The notes under the pieces are model-generated. The model made no database searches. It was not told the origin of the DNA and saw only the letters and a program-made list of their open reading frames with translations. Made by a program: the position numbers and the translations under genes. Source: Rhynchopus euleeides (Eukaryota > Euglenozoa > Diplonemea > Diplonemida > Diplonemidae). From it: DNA of 64,000 bases. Below, piece by piece: positions 31,566 to 42,574 of the stretch. The DNA lies in the NCBI GenBank assembly GCA_963210315.1, contig OY723240.1:2170001-2234000 (forward strand). The letters run 5' to 3'. Every line of letters begins with the position of its first letter. Position 1 is the stretch's first letter.

Positions 31566-34500
31566 GCGGGAGGCACCTCAGTGCCCGACGATTAAAGTGT
31601 GGCTGTCCCGTACACCCTCCTCACACCCCACCCCACGCCCCTCCCTGTCTTGCTCACCCATGCCTGCATGGCTGCATCAGCACACCTGCCAGCCACCACC
31701 CCACACCCTGCAGCTTGCACAATCCTGAGCCGTACTGCTCGATGGAAGGCATCTACATGCGGCCCGCGTGGCCACTCCTGGGCGCGCTGCTTGTCAGCGT
31801 GTCTGCCCACGCAGAGCCCGACCGCATCATGCGCCACACAGCTGCAGGGGCTGGCCCTCCCCTGCCACCCCACCACCCCGACCGCGAGAGCCACTTCGAC
31901 TTCTTCCGCCGCTTCAAGCCGACTGCGGAGCCCCCTGCCGCACCCACATCGTCGCCTACTATTGTCGTCGCTATCCTGGACACGGGCATCACACAGGAGA
32001 AGGACATCGCAGCACATCTGCTCCCTGGGTACGACTTCATCTCCGAGGCGTGGCGTGCACGCGACGGGGATGGGCGTGACGCCGACCCGACGGATGCAGG
32101 GGACTACGAGGTGGGGGAGTGCGACGGCCACCACAGGGCTGCGTCGTGGCACGGCACGGCCGCCACCGCCACCCTGCTGTCCGCAGCGAACGACGCAGCC
32201 AGCGGCAGAAAGAGCCCCGCCATCAAGGTGCTGCCTGTCCGTGTCCTGGGGCTGTGTGGCGGGCTCGCCTCCGACGTCGCAGACGCCATCCTCTGGAGCG
32301 CCGGGCTGCCTGTGGAGGGCGTGCCGCGCAACCAGCACCCAGCCCGTGTCATCGCCATGAGCCTTGCCTCCGCCTCGGCAGGGTGCAGCGGTGCGGTGGG
32401 GGATGCCGTGCGGCGTGCGGTTGCGGCAGGCGTGGCTGTGGTGGTGTCTGCCGGAAGCAGCGCGCACAACCTTGGCGACCCCGCATCCTGCCCTGGCGCC
32501 TTCGTTGTCGGGGCGGTGGATGCTGGCGGGCACAGGCTGGCGACATCGGGCTACGGCCCAGGTGTCGACCTGTCTGCGTCGGGTGTGGGTGGTGTGAGCG
32601 GGGAGAGGGTGGGCCGAGCTCCGGCAGCTCCGGCAGCGGCAGCGGCAGCAGACAGCGCTGCGGCGTCCGTCGCAGAGCCCCTCGCCCCTGATGCCAGCAG
32701 CGCAGCCACGCACCTCGTGGCGGGCACGCTTGCAGCGATGCTTGGCGTGGCCCCGGGTGTGAAGGTGGAGGAGGCGCAGGGGTGCCTGAGGGGCACGGCG
32801 CATCCGTTCCCCGCAGGGGGGGAGGGGCTGTGCACCACAGGCGACTGCGGCGCAGGGATCGTCGATGTGGAGGGGGGCATGGTGTGTGCCATGACGATGC
32901 TGGCGGGGTCCTGCACGTGGTGCAGCCAGTCCTGCTGGCGGGGCAGGCAGAGCCTGAGGGTGTCCCCTGGTTTTGGCGGCAGTTTTGGGGAGCTGACGAT
33001 CGGCGGCACCTTCTACATGCATGCTGTGTTGCAGCAGCCGGAGAACAAGTATGGGGTCTTCATTAACTTCGGCAACGGCGGCACCTACTACACCCCCGGG
33101 CTCGACGCCGTGATGGTGTCCCGTACCCTGGGGCTGGTCAACTTCCAGGTGTTGCGCAGCGGGAAGCCTGCAACACCGATCCTCAGCTGCGGAACCCCGG
33201 CAGGGAACGGAGATCTCCTTGTGGAGGTTGAGGTCACTCCCACCGACGTGTGGAACATCAACGGCCTTGCTAAGATCTACCTGCATGGGATGCTGTGTGC
33301 AAGCGGGCCGATGTATCTGCCCGAGACAGTGCTGCGCCGCGACACCTACTATGACTACTGGTACTTAGGAATGTCTCGCGTGGGGCGACTCCGCCAACAG
33401 GTGACGGACTTCTACGTGCAAACATGCGAGCATCTCTACGAGCCGGTCGAACCGGAGGTGGCCTGCACCCCGCAAGAGGTGGTGAAGTTTGCGACGGTCA
33501 GCGAGTTCAACCAGGAGGCCGAAACGACGTTCGGCGGGACGCTGGAGATGAAGGCGACTGTGACGATAAACAGCTTCTCTACATGGGCACGTGTCTTCGA
33601 CTTCGGGACTGGGATTGACACTGGGGTCGGGATGAACAATGTGCTGCTGGCCCTGGAAGGGGACACGAAGCTGTTCGTCCTGGCTGTGTACCGCCACGGC
33701 ACGAAGCAGCAGGTCATCTGCAACAAGGAGCCGCCCCTGGGCACCGCGTTCAACATCGCGGTGTCGATCGTCCGCAGAGGCACAGGCTGGGGGGTCGACT
33801 GCACCGCTTCCATCTCTCTTGACGGTTTGGAGTGTGCGAACGGCCCGATCCACCTGCCGGAGATGGTGGTGCGCAAGAAGAACTACATCGGGCGCAGCAC
33901 GTGGGCCGACCCAGACCTCAATGGGAAGGTGGAGAACTTCCAGTTTGACGCATGTGTCCCCAACGTGCCGTGCAGCGCCCCGACGCAGGTGGTGTACTTC
34001 CACTACCCCAACACATTTGACGAGACACGCGAGCTGACCTTCGGTGGGCCGCTCTACATGCGTGCCAGTGTGTACATGCAAAGCATCACACCCTGGGCAC
34101 GCGTCTTCGACTTCGGGAATGGTGCAGCACAGGACAACATCGTGCTGTCACTGAACGCTGACAGACCCTACTTTGTGCTAGACACCTACCACGGCAGCGA
34201 CCTCAAGCGGGTGGAGTGCACCGGTGTCCATACGCCCGTTCAGACCTGGTTTACCGTGGAGGTGACGATCGTCCGCGGCGGCCCCTCTGGGGAAGCTACC
34301 GGCACCGTCTCCGTTCACGGTATCGTGTGTGGGACTGGTCCGGTGCACCTGCCGAGGGCGGTTGTACGCAAGAATAACTACATCGGGCACAGCAACTGGG
34401 TTGCTGACCAGCCCCTGCACGGAAATGTCGAGGACTTCTTGCTCTCCGTGTGCCCGTAAGGGTGCCCGAGGCATCCCCGCCCGTTGGTGTGTTTGTGAAC

Positions 34501-34745
34501 CCCATGGACACACACACCCTCGGGCAAGTGGGGAAGCTGGACAGCACGTCTTTATTTCATGGGGCCTTCGCTCAGAAGTGCAGAAGTGAGCTAAAGTGAG
34601 ACGCCTCATAAAGCTTACTGCACAGTGACACAATCTTTTTGCCACAGTTTGACACAGAGCGAATGCCCCTATATTGTTTTCCCCCCTGGCTGCGATCATT
34701 TGATGTCTCGGTGCGCGCAGTTCGGCACGTCCCTGTCTGAATACC
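31566..34745 (+). repeat. Segmental duplication, main block copy 1
   Basis: Matches 39059-42247, which is 9 bp longer. The whole subtilisin-like gene is included. Collinear matches continue outside it: 30189-30537 with 37717-38065, 34753-34980 with 43384-43610, 35170-35352 with 43612-43795, and 35523-35602 with 43795-43874. A larger unit of about 5.4 kb was therefore duplicated and later interrupted by insertions. Confidence 0.85.
31742..34459 (+). CDS. Subtilisin-like (S8) protein with three LamG-like modules, paralog 1
   Basis: A 905-residue intronless gene. The start was set at ATG 31742 because a signal peptide follows (PAWPLLGALLVSVSAHA). The S8 domain has Asp80 (VVAILDTGIT), His137 (SWHGTA) and a candidate Ser320 (DASSAATHLVAG, where GTSMAAPHVAG is usual). 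The oxyanion-hole Asn of the AGN motif is Ser239 (VVVSAGSSA), so activity may be altered or lost. An Ala/Pro linker (292-312) sits unusually inside the domain before the Ser motif. From about residue 400 three related beta-sandwich modules follow (each with F-GGxxYM or LEMKAT, WARVFDFGNG, and a VRKxNYIGxS near the end), resembling LamG/concanavalin folds. Likely secreted, either as a protease or as a binding pseudoprotease. Confidence 0.85.
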   Translation: MEGIYMRPAWPLLGALLVSVSAHAEPDRIMRHTAAGAGPPLPPHHPDRESHFDFFRRFKPTAEPPAAPTSSPTIVVAILDTGITQEKDIAAHLLPGYDFISEAWRARDGDGRDADPTDAGDYEVGECDGHHRAASWHGTAATATLLSAANDAASGRKSPAIKVLPVRVLGLCGGLASDVADAILWSAGLPVEGVPRNQHPARVIAMSLASASAGCSGAVGDAVRRAVAAGVAVVVSAGSSAHNLGDPASCPGAFVVGAVDAGGHRLATSGYGPGVDLSASGVGGVSGERVGRAPAAPAAAAAADSAAASVAEPLAPDASSAATHLVAGTLAAMLGVAPGVKVEEAQGCLRGTAHPFPAGGEGLCTTGDCGAGIVDVEGGMVCAMTMLAGSCTWCSQSCWRGRQSLRVSPGFGGSFGELTIGGTFYMHAVLQQPENKYGVFINFGNGGTYYTPGLDAVMVSRTLGLVNFQVLRSGKPATPILSCGTPAGNGDLLVEVEVTPTDVWNINGLAKIYLHGMLCASGPMYLPETVLRRDTYYDYWYLGMSRVGRLRQQVTDFYVQTCEHLYEPVEPEVACTPQEVVKFATVSEFNQEAETTFGGTLEMKATVTINSFSTWARVFDFGTGIDTGVGMNNVLLALEGDTKLFVLAVYRHGTKQQVICNKEPPLGTAFNIAVSIVRRGTGWGVDCTASISLDGLECANGPIHLPEMVVRKKNYIGRSTWADPDLNGKVENFQFDACVPNVPCSAPTQVVYFHYPNTFDETRELTFGGPLYMRASVYMQSITPWARVFDFGNGAAQDNIVLSLNADRPYFVLDTYHGSDLKRVECTGVHTPVQTWFTVEVTIVRGGPSGEATGTVSVHGIVCGTGPVHLPRAVVRKNNYIGHSNWVADQPLHGNVEDFLLSVCP

Positions 34746-35811
34746 AGCGGCCATTTTTTTGTATTGCCTTTCTGAGTGACGAAGCGTAGCGAAGTCGCGA
34801 TGTAACGAAGGAAATCGTACGCCTGAAGCTTTCTGAGGATCACCTTCATGCCACTTCACAGGGGCTTCCACCGCCTTTGACACAGGAGTGTACGCTCAGC
34901 GCAAAGTAGTCCAGATCTAGCTATTTTGCAGTTGCTGGGCAGGGTGTTGTTTTCTTATTGGAGCGGAAGGAGTACGTTTTTCATTAAGCACACTCGTGTG
35001 AGCAGAAATCACCCCACCACAGCTGCAACCAAACGTGCTCTATACACTAACCCCACCCTTCATCAGGCTCAGGGTGTGATCAGTTCAGGGTTTTGTGTGT
35101 AGAAGCGTCAACGCAACAAACAAAAGGAAATTCATCAGAGCGGTTGTAGCTGTGAAGTGATAGGGCGCTTTTCGCCCCAAGTGATGATCATGAATGGGAC
35201 TGCAGTGGCCCTGGATTGTCTGCACACGTGAATGCTGTGCCTCATGCAGCATGTCCGTGCGCTGATCTTGTCTGCCCAAGCCACACCGGGGTTCCTTCCA
35301 TTTGCCTTTCTTTTGTTGCATACACGCAGCGCACTTCGACACCAGATGACCCCTTACGCAAACGGCTTTCGCGCGGAAAGTGTCATTCAGCTCTGCCAAA
35401 CTTGCTCTACACACAACCCCCTTGATCGGGCAAGTAGGTTTGAAAGTGTGTGTGGAAACATCAGCGCATCAAACGAAGTGTCAACAGTAGAGAAAGAGCG
35501 GCAGATGGTTGAAGTGACACTTTTCCCTGCGACTGATTTGCCCTTTTCCCTTTGTGTTCACTTCACCCAGCGTGCACCCGGTGCGCCCCCTCCCCCCCTC
35601 CCCTCGGCATACTTGTACCCCCAGAGGGCAATTCCTAACTATGGACCCATCGACCCACCGAGAACCGTTCCCCCCCCCCCCCCCACTTTTTCCATTGACC
35701 CGCCAAGTTTCTGGGTCGGTGGGTTGATGGGTTGAGGGGATTGCCCCATCACCCCATCAACCCACCGACTTTGGTCAGGGGCTTGACATGACATAGATCA
35801 TGTCAACCTGT

Positions 35812-35864
35812 GAACAGATGTTCACTACCGTGGCCTCCGGCGGCTGGGGGGCTCCGCCCCCCAG
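35812..35864 (-). repeat. GGGGTCTGGGG hairpin repeat, copy 4
   Basis: Minus-orientation copy lacking the outer GGGGTCT part. It begins GAACAGATGTTCAC on the plus strand. Confidence 0.8.
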
Positions 35865-35963
35865 TGCCGTGTCCTTGCGCGACAATTTATCGTCACATCG
35901 GGTAGGGTCTGGCCACTCAGGATGCAGCCCGATTCACACCGAATCTGCGCCCGCCAGGACTAA

Positions 35964-36008
35964 ATGTTCACTACCGTGGCCTCCGGCGCCTGGGGCGGAG
36001 CCCCCCAG
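35964..36008 (-). repeat. GGGGTCTGGGG hairpin repeat, copy 5 (partial)
   Basis: Minus orientation, about 45 bp, with a small internal change (GGCGCCTGGGG). Confidence 0.7.
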
Positions 36009-36855
36009 CCTCCCCTGTGCCCTGTGCCTGTCCAGCAGGGACAGGCCTCTCGCCCCCGAAAATTCTACGGGATCCGGGTGGTAGCCAGCCAGGTAGTTGT
36101 TCCCACTAGTCGGATTGGGACGAGTGAGCCGGCAAGCCAGGGATCAGCCCAGGGGTCCGAATACCGCGTTGTGACGGAGAGGGGGGTTGCGGGGGAAAGA
36201 AGAAATCTGATTTGTGCGTTCTACTAAAAAGTGAGCACACACCAAACTCCCCTCACACCTGCTGCAGCATAAGCCACACGCTCACCCCCACCCGCCACCC
36301 ACCGCACCCCCGCCCCGGGGGTGGGGTGGGGTGGGGTACGGGCGTCGTTTTCCGCGAAGGAACCACGGCTGCTCGCAGTCAGCAATCGGTACCCACTGTT
36401 CATTCGTCCCCCCTCTTCCCTCGTGTGATTTCTTATTAAAGCACACTCGTGTGAGCGGAAAGCGTCCCACCACAGCTGCAACCGAACGTGCTCTATACAC
36501 CTACACCAACCCCCTTCATCAGACTCAGGGTGTGATCAGTTCAGGGTTTTGTGTGGAGAAGTATCAATCAGGTTGGTCGCACAAACAACGCCTTGTCTTT
36601 TTTTGCGGCAGGAGTACTGAAGTGTTGCATCATTCATCAAGGAGGCAGTGTGTTGGCGAAGAAAAGCTCAAAAATGCGGACCTCGTTCGGGGTTTCGTGC
36701 GTCGCTTGAGCGTACTTCGTGCGCATATTGTGCGAAGCGCTTTCGGCAAAAAACCATCACAGTGTTTAGCACAGATTGCAGACACCCATTGTGCGGGGAC
36801 TTCGCTCTGTGTCAGGGTGTGACGCCTAATGTGTTCAGGGCGGGGGAAGGAGGCA

Positions 36856-37311
36856 GGGGGGGTCTTGTTTGCCTTCGCGGAGGCAACCCCGTTCCGCAGT
36901 GCCATGTTACCGGGGCCATGTGGCAAGTATATTTTTATAGCATCTCATACCATCCTAGCATTTGGCGGGTAACTTTTCGGCAACAGGAAAGGAGGAAGAA
37001 CAACGAGGTCTACCCCTTTGTTTGGTATGTATTGAGAGCTGTGCTCACAACACAGGAAAACTGTGGGCAATGCAGGCCCCAATGGGGGGGTCTTGTTTGC
37101 CTTCGCGGAGGCAACCCCGTTCCGCAGTGCCATGTTACCGGGGCCATGTGGCAAGTATATTTTTATAGCATCTCATACCATCCTAGCATTTGGCTGGTAA
37201 CTTTTCGGCAACAGGAAAGGAGGAAGAACAACGAGGTCTACCCCTTTGTTTGGTATGTATTGAGAGTTGTGCTCACAACACAGGAAAACTGTGCAATGCA
37301 GGCCCCAATGC
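36856..37311 (+). repeat. Two tandem 228-bp units
   Basis: GGTCTTGTTTGCCTTCGCGG starts at 36861 and again at 37089. The units differ by one or two substitutions and a small deletion. A recent tandem duplication without coding signal. Confidence 0.85.
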
Positions 37312-37716
37312 AGTATTGGTGTTTATGTCAAAGCACACTCGTGCGAGCGGAGAACCGACCTGCCCACACAGCTGCAACCAAACGTGCTCTAGACATAGGA
37401 CCCATCCGGGGCCTTCGCTCTGTGCCACACTGTGTGTCAAACTGTGTCACTTTGCAGCCAGTGGTGTTGTGAAGCGGTTCACTTTTTCTCGCTGTTGTGC
37501 ACTTCTGAGCGAAGGGGAGGGGGGGGGGATGATTTAAGATTTTATTTTGTCGTGCAGACGCGCCAGCGCAGCAAACAAAAAATATGGGAAGCTTTATCAG
37601 AGCGGGCTGCAGCTAGGAAGTAAAGAGCGCTTCATGATACGAGCCATGTGTGTGCTGGAGACAGCGCAGGAAGCTTTGCGATACAGACCACGCAGCAAAG
37701 GCGTGTGTGTGTGTGT

Positions 37717-38065
37717 TTATAAAGTTTTAAGGCGGTGTCGCCCTGCACGGGCAGTAGCACCTCCCCTTCAGTATCGCACTCCCGAAGGAGTCCCCAACAC
37801 GGCGTGACACCGGTTTCGACGCGTACTCTTCGTACCCCTCCCCCCGGCCGCGTCTCTTCAGCGAAGAACCGGGGATAATCGGACCAGGGCTAGCTAAACC
37901 CTGGTGGTGTCACGGGTGGGGTTGGAGAGGGAGAAAAAGGAAGAAATGAAGTTGCGAAAAAGTCAAACACTCACACGTGAAATCAATAAAAAAGGGTGGT
38001 ATATCGCCCCCTTGCTGCGACGTAGACACTAAATAGTCAGGCCGCTTCAAGAGTCTTGAGGGCTT
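37717..38065. repeat. 349-bp conserved block with nested hairpins, copy 2
   Basis: Same length as 30189-30537. The 110-nt core at 37804-37913 is identical to the core in copy 1, and changes are confined to the outer parts. Confidence 0.7.
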
Positions 38066-39040
38066 CGTGTGTGTGTGTGTGGGGGTGGGGTGGGGGGCGT
38101 TCGTCGTCTCGCTGATTGACGAACTCCCAACCCCCCTCCCCTCCCCGCTGGATATATTTTGACAACTTACAACAACACCGGATGGGTGTGTGTGTTGTGT
38201 GGTGTTCCGTATTGTGAAGAACACAAACCTCTTTTGTTGCCCGCTCTCCCCACACCCCATACTTTTCTCTCTCTGTTCCCAACTCTTGGGTGTGTGTAAA
38301 GCTTGAGGAGCGGTGTCGCGGCGCAGCACCACTCAGGGGCCACGGTTTTACCATGCACCGTGCCGGTTGCTTTGCTGTTGCAACCCGCCGTGCGGCTCAC
38401 CCCCTCCGTGGCCCTCTGAGGGCCGATCTGCTGCGCCACCTCGCCTGCATCTGACTGCCTCTACTGCCACCCCTGTCTACTACCAGCCCACCCCTTCTGC
38501 TCAACTGTGAATCCCAGCCCCCGTCATGCGAATCGCCGCTCTCAGAGTCTGTCATTTTCTACCACAAAACACACACGCACCAATCCAGTCACTGAGTGGT
38601 GAGGGACCTGTGATGGTTACTGCTTCTGCTTTTACTCTGTACTTGCATTTGCGATGAGAAGCATGCATGTTCCCATTACTATACCCTCGAGTATAGGAGG
38701 CATTGCTTGGAGTGTTGCTAATGGGTGGGATGTGGATGAGCATAACAAAGCAATTGACAATGTACACCACCACACCTGCATGAATTGCAGAAGAGAGCGG
38801 GAATAACACGAATTCGACCCAAGAACAGAGAGAGGCCACTCGCTGTGCCCTACACTGCTGCACAAAAAGCGTTTGGAGGTGGACATGGCTTGCCACGCCC
38901 CAGGCGTCTACATGTGCCTGGATACCCTTTGTGTTAACCCCCCCATACACTGCTGCAACAGGTGTATACCTCACAGCCCCACCCCCTCGCAAACAGAGAG
39001 GGGTGCTTTACACCCCCACCCCCGCCCCCCCCCAGCCTGT

Positions 39041-39064
39041 AGTACCCGACGTGCGCAAGCGGGA
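39041..39064 (+). other. 24-nt patch identical to carbonic anhydrase exon 1 at a duplication junction
   Basis: The 24 bases (starting AGTACCCGACGTGCGC) are exactly those at 25036-25059. They end at the point where subtilisin copy 2 begins to match copy 1. All three sequences share AGCGGGA at the joint. Confidence 0.8.
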
Positions 39065-42000
39065 GGCACCTCAGTGCCCGACGATTAAAGTGTGGCTGTC
39101 CCGTACACCCTCCTCACACCCCACCCCACGCCCCTCCCTGTCTTGCTCACCCATGCCTGCATGGCTGCATCAGCACACCTGCCAGCCACCACCCCACACC
39201 CTGCAGCTTGCACAATCCTGAGCCGTACTGCTCGATGGAAGGCATCTACATGCGGCCCGCGTGGCCACTCCTGGGCGCGCTGCTTGTCAGCGTGTCTGCC
39301 CACGCAGAGCCCGACCGCATCATGCGCCACACAGCTGCAGGGGCTGGCCCTCCCCTGCCACCCCACCACCCCGACCGCGAGAGCCACTTCGACTTCTTCC
39401 GCCGCTTCAAGCCGACTGCGGAGCCCCCTGCCGCACCCACATCGTCGCCTACTATTGTCGTCGCTATCCTGGACACGGGCATCACACAGGAGAAGGACAT
39501 CGCAGCACATCTGCTCCCTGGGTACGACTTCATCTCCGAGGCGTGGCGTGCACGCGACGGGGATGGGCGTGACGCCGACCCGACGGATGCAGGGGACTAC
39601 GAGGTGGGGGAGTGCGACGGCCACCACAGGGCTGCGTCGTGGCACGGCACGGCCGCCACCGCCACCCTGCTGTCCGCAGCGAACGACGCAGCCAGCGGCA
39701 GAAAGAGCCCCGCCATCAAGGTGCTGCCTGTCCGTGTCCTGGGGCTGTGTGGCGGGCTCGCCTCCGACGTCGCAGACGCCATCCTCTGGAGCGCCGGGCT
39801 GCCTGTGGAGGGCGTGCCGCGCAACCAGCACCCAGCCCGTGTCATCGCCATGAGCCTTGCCTCCGCCTCGGCAGGGTGCAGCGGTGCGGTGGGGGATGCC
39901 GTGCGGCGTGCGGTTGCGGCAGGCGTGGCTGTGGTGGTGTCTGCCGGAAGCAGCGCGCACAACCTTGGCGACCCCGCATCCTGCCCTGGCGCCTTCGTTG
40001 TCGGGGCGGTGGATGCTGGCGGGCACAGGCTGGCGACATCGGGCTACGGCCCAGGTGTCGACCTGTCTGCGTCGGGTGTGGGTGGTGTGAGCGGGGAGAG
40101 GGTGGGCCGAGCTCCGGCAGCTCCGGCAGCTCCGGCAGCGGCAGCGGCAGCAGACAGCGCTGCGGCGTCCGTCGCAGAGCCCCTCGCCCCTGATGCCAGC
40201 AGCGCAGCCACGCACCTCGTGGCGGGCACGCTTGCAGCGATGCTTGGCGTGGCCCCGGGTGTGAAGGTGGAGGAGGCGCAGGGGTGCCTGAGGGGCACGG
40301 CGCATCCGTTCCCCGCAGGGGGGGAGGGGCTGTGCACCACAGGCGACTGCGGCGCAGGGATCGTCGATGTGGAGGGGGGCATGGTGTGTGCCATGATGAC
40401 CCTGGCGAGGACCTGCACGTGGTGCAGGCAGTCCTGCTTCCGGGGCAGTCAGCTTGTGATAGACCCTGATCATGTCCACAGTTTTGGGGAGGTGACGATC
40501 GGCGGCACCTTCTACATGCATGCTGTGTTGCAGCAGCCGGAGAACAAGGATGGGATCTTCATGAACTTCGGCAACGGCGGCGACCCTTACACCCCCGGGC
40601 TCGACGCTGTGATGGTGTCGCTACACGCGGGGACGATCTACTTCCAGGTGTTCCGCAGCGGGAAGCCTGCAATAGCGGCCCTCAGCTGCGGAACCCCAGC
40701 AGGGAACGGAGATCTCCTTGTGGAGATCGAGGTCACTGCCACCGACTGGTGGAACGAGGACGGCCTTGCTAGGATGTCCCAGAACGGGAGGGTGTGTGCA
40801 AGCGGGGAGATGTATCTGCCTGCGACAGTGCTGCGCCGCGACACCTACTATGACTACTTTCACTCGGGAATGCAGGAGCTCCACCAACAGGTAACGGACT
40901 TCTACGTGATAACATGCGAGCATCTCTCCCAGCCGTTCGAACCGGAGGTGGCCTGCACCCCGCAAGAGGTGGTGAAGTTTGCGACGGTCAGCGAGTTCAA
41001 CCAGGAGGCTGAAACGACGTTTGGCGCGATGCTGGAGATGAGGGCGGCTGTGACGATAAACAGCTTCTCTACATGGGCACGTGTCTTCGACTTCGGGACT
41101 GGGATTGGCACTGGGGTCGGGATAAACAATGTGCTGCTGGCCCTGGAAGGGGACACGAAGCTGTTCGTCCTGGCTGTGTACCGCCACGGCACGAAGCAGC
41201 AGCTCATCTGCAACAAGGAGCCGCCCCTGGGCACCGCGTTCAACATCTCGTTGTCGATCGTCCACACAGGCCCAAACAATTGGGCACACTACGGGGTAGA
41301 GGGCATCGCTTACATCTACCTCGACGATTTGGAGTGTGCGAGGGGCAGAGTCCACCTGCCGGAGATGGTGGTGCGCAAGAAGAACTACATCGGGCGCAGC
41401 ACGTGGGTCGACCCAGACCTCAATGGGAAGGTGGAGAACTTCCGGTTTGCTGCATGTGTCCCCAACGTGCCGTGCAGCGCCCCGACGCAGGTGGTGTCCT
41501 TCCACTCCCCCAACACATTTGACGAGACACGCGAGCTGACCTTCGGTGGGCCGCTCTACATGCGTGCCAGTGTGTACATTGAATTCGTCACACCCTGGGC
41601 ACGCGTCTTCGACTTCGGGAATGGTGAAGCACAGGACAACATCGTGCTGTCACTGAACGGTGACAGACCTTTCCTTGCGCTAGACACCTACCACGGCAGC
41701 GATCTCAAGCGGGTGACGTGCAGCGGTCTCCATACGCTTGTTCAGACCTGGCTTACCGTGGAGGTGACGATCGCACGCGGCGGCCCCTCTGGGGAAGCTA
41801 CCGGCACCGTCTCCGTTCACGGTATCGTGTGTGGGACTGGTCCGGTGCACCTGCCGAGGGCGGTTGTACGCAAGAATAACTACATCGGACACAGCAACTG
41901 GGTTGCTGACCAGCCCCTGCACGGAAATGTCGAGGACTTCTTGCTCTCCGTGTGCCCGTAAGGGTGCCCGAGGCGTCCCCGCCCGTTGGCGTGTTTGTGA

Positions 42001-42247
42001 ACCCCATGAACACACACCCCCTCGGGCAAGTGGGGAAGCTGGACAGCACGTCTTTATTTCATGGGGCCTTCGCTCAGAAGTGCAGAAGTGAGCTAAAGTG
42101 AGACGCCTCATAAAGCTTACTGCAGAGTGACACGATTTTTTTGCCACAGTTTGACACAGAGCGAATGCCCCCATATTGTTTTCCCCCCTGGCTGCGATCA
42201 TTTGATGTCTCGGTGCGCGCAGTTCGGCACGTCCCTGTCTGAATACC
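39059..42247 (+). repeat. Segmental duplication, main block copy 2
   Basis: Counterpart of 31566-34745. Upstream and protease-coding DNA is almost unchanged. Differences crowd into 40380-40920 and a few patches further on. Confidence 0.85.
39235..41961 (+). CDS. Subtilisin-like (S8) protein with three LamG-like modules, paralog 2
   Basis: 908 residues, with the same start and domain order as the paralog at 31742. The protease region (residues 1-395) is identical in amino acids except for one extra APA-type triplet in the Ala/Pro linker, caused by a 9-bp repeat gain. From about residue 396 the proteins diverge abruptly: CTWCRQSCFRGSQLVI here against CTWCSQSCWRGRQSLRV in paralog 1. Many replacements then lie between conserved framework words such as GGTFYMHAVLQQPENK and VLRRDTYYDY. 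The same Asp/His/Ser set and the same Ser in place of the oxyanion Asn are present. Likely secreted, with a different ligand specificity from paralog 1 if the modules bind ligands (inference). Confidence 0.85.
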   Translation: MEGIYMRPAWPLLGALLVSVSAHAEPDRIMRHTAAGAGPPLPPHHPDRESHFDFFRRFKPTAEPPAAPTSSPTIVVAILDTGITQEKDIAAHLLPGYDFISEAWRARDGDGRDADPTDAGDYEVGECDGHHRAASWHGTAATATLLSAANDAASGRKSPAIKVLPVRVLGLCGGLASDVADAILWSAGLPVEGVPRNQHPARVIAMSLASASAGCSGAVGDAVRRAVAAGVAVVVSAGSSAHNLGDPASCPGAFVVGAVDAGGHRLATSGYGPGVDLSASGVGGVSGERVGRAPAAPAAPAAAAAADSAAASVAEPLAPDASSAATHLVAGTLAAMLGVAPGVKVEEAQGCLRGTAHPFPAGGEGLCTTGDCGAGIVDVEGGMVCAMMTLARTCTWCRQSCFRGSQLVIDPDHVHSFGEVTIGGTFYMHAVLQQPENKDGIFMNFGNGGDPYTPGLDAVMVSLHAGTIYFQVFRSGKPAIAALSCGTPAGNGDLLVEIEVTATDWWNEDGLARMSQNGRVCASGEMYLPATVLRRDTYYDYFHSGMQELHQQVTDFYVITCEHLSQPFEPEVACTPQEVVKFATVSEFNQEAETTFGAMLEMRAAVTINSFSTWARVFDFGTGIGTGVGINNVLLALEGDTKLFVLAVYRHGTKQQLICNKEPPLGTAFNISLSIVHTGPNNWAHYGVEGIAYIYLDDLECARGRVHLPEMVVRKKNYIGRSTWVDPDLNGKVENFRFAACVPNVPCSAPTQVVSFHSPNTFDETRELTFGGPLYMRASVYIEFVTPWARVFDFGNGEAQDNIVLSLNGDRPFLALDTYHGSDLKRVTCSGLHTLVQTWLTVEVTIARGGPSGEATGTVSVHGIVCGTGPVHLPRAVVRKNNYIGHSNWVADQPLHGNVEDFLLSVCP

Positions 42248-42514
42248 GCCATGTATGATCCTTACACCGGGGTTTTTCGGCCAAAATCCTGAAAATTTAC
42301 TCCGGATTTTTTTCCTTCTTCTTTTTTCCCCGTTCCCCCCGTTTTTCCGCCTTTATTTGCATTTTTGAGCTCGGTGCGGATCGTGGTGGGGTCATTTTGT
42401 TTTCACAGCGCCCGTCACAGCCTATGTATGCATCCGAGGAAATCGCCGAACTTTGACGAAAACCTGGCGGTAGCGAAGAACCCCCCAGTCGCATAAGGAC
42501 AAGCACAAGCCACA

Positions 42515-42574
42515 GGGGGGTCTGGGGGGCGGAGCCCCCCAGCCGCCGGAGGCCACGGTAGTGAGCATCTGTTC
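42515..42574 (+). repeat. GGGGTCTGGGG hairpin repeat, copy 6
   Basis: Full-length copy ending GAGCATCTGTTC. A truncated GGGGGGTCTGGGCGGAG follows at 42624-42641. Confidence 0.85.

Larger units (their letters stand above)
34460..39040. other. Repeat-rich interval between the subtilisin paralogs
   Basis: No convincing gene. It holds the distal duplication blocks (34753-35602), several copies of the GTGGAAGCGTCAACGC repeat, two GGGGTCTGGGG repeats, a 2 x 228-bp tandem duplication (36856-37311), the second 349-bp block (37717-38065) and a segment (38866-38970) matching 7395-7500. Confidence 0.55.
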
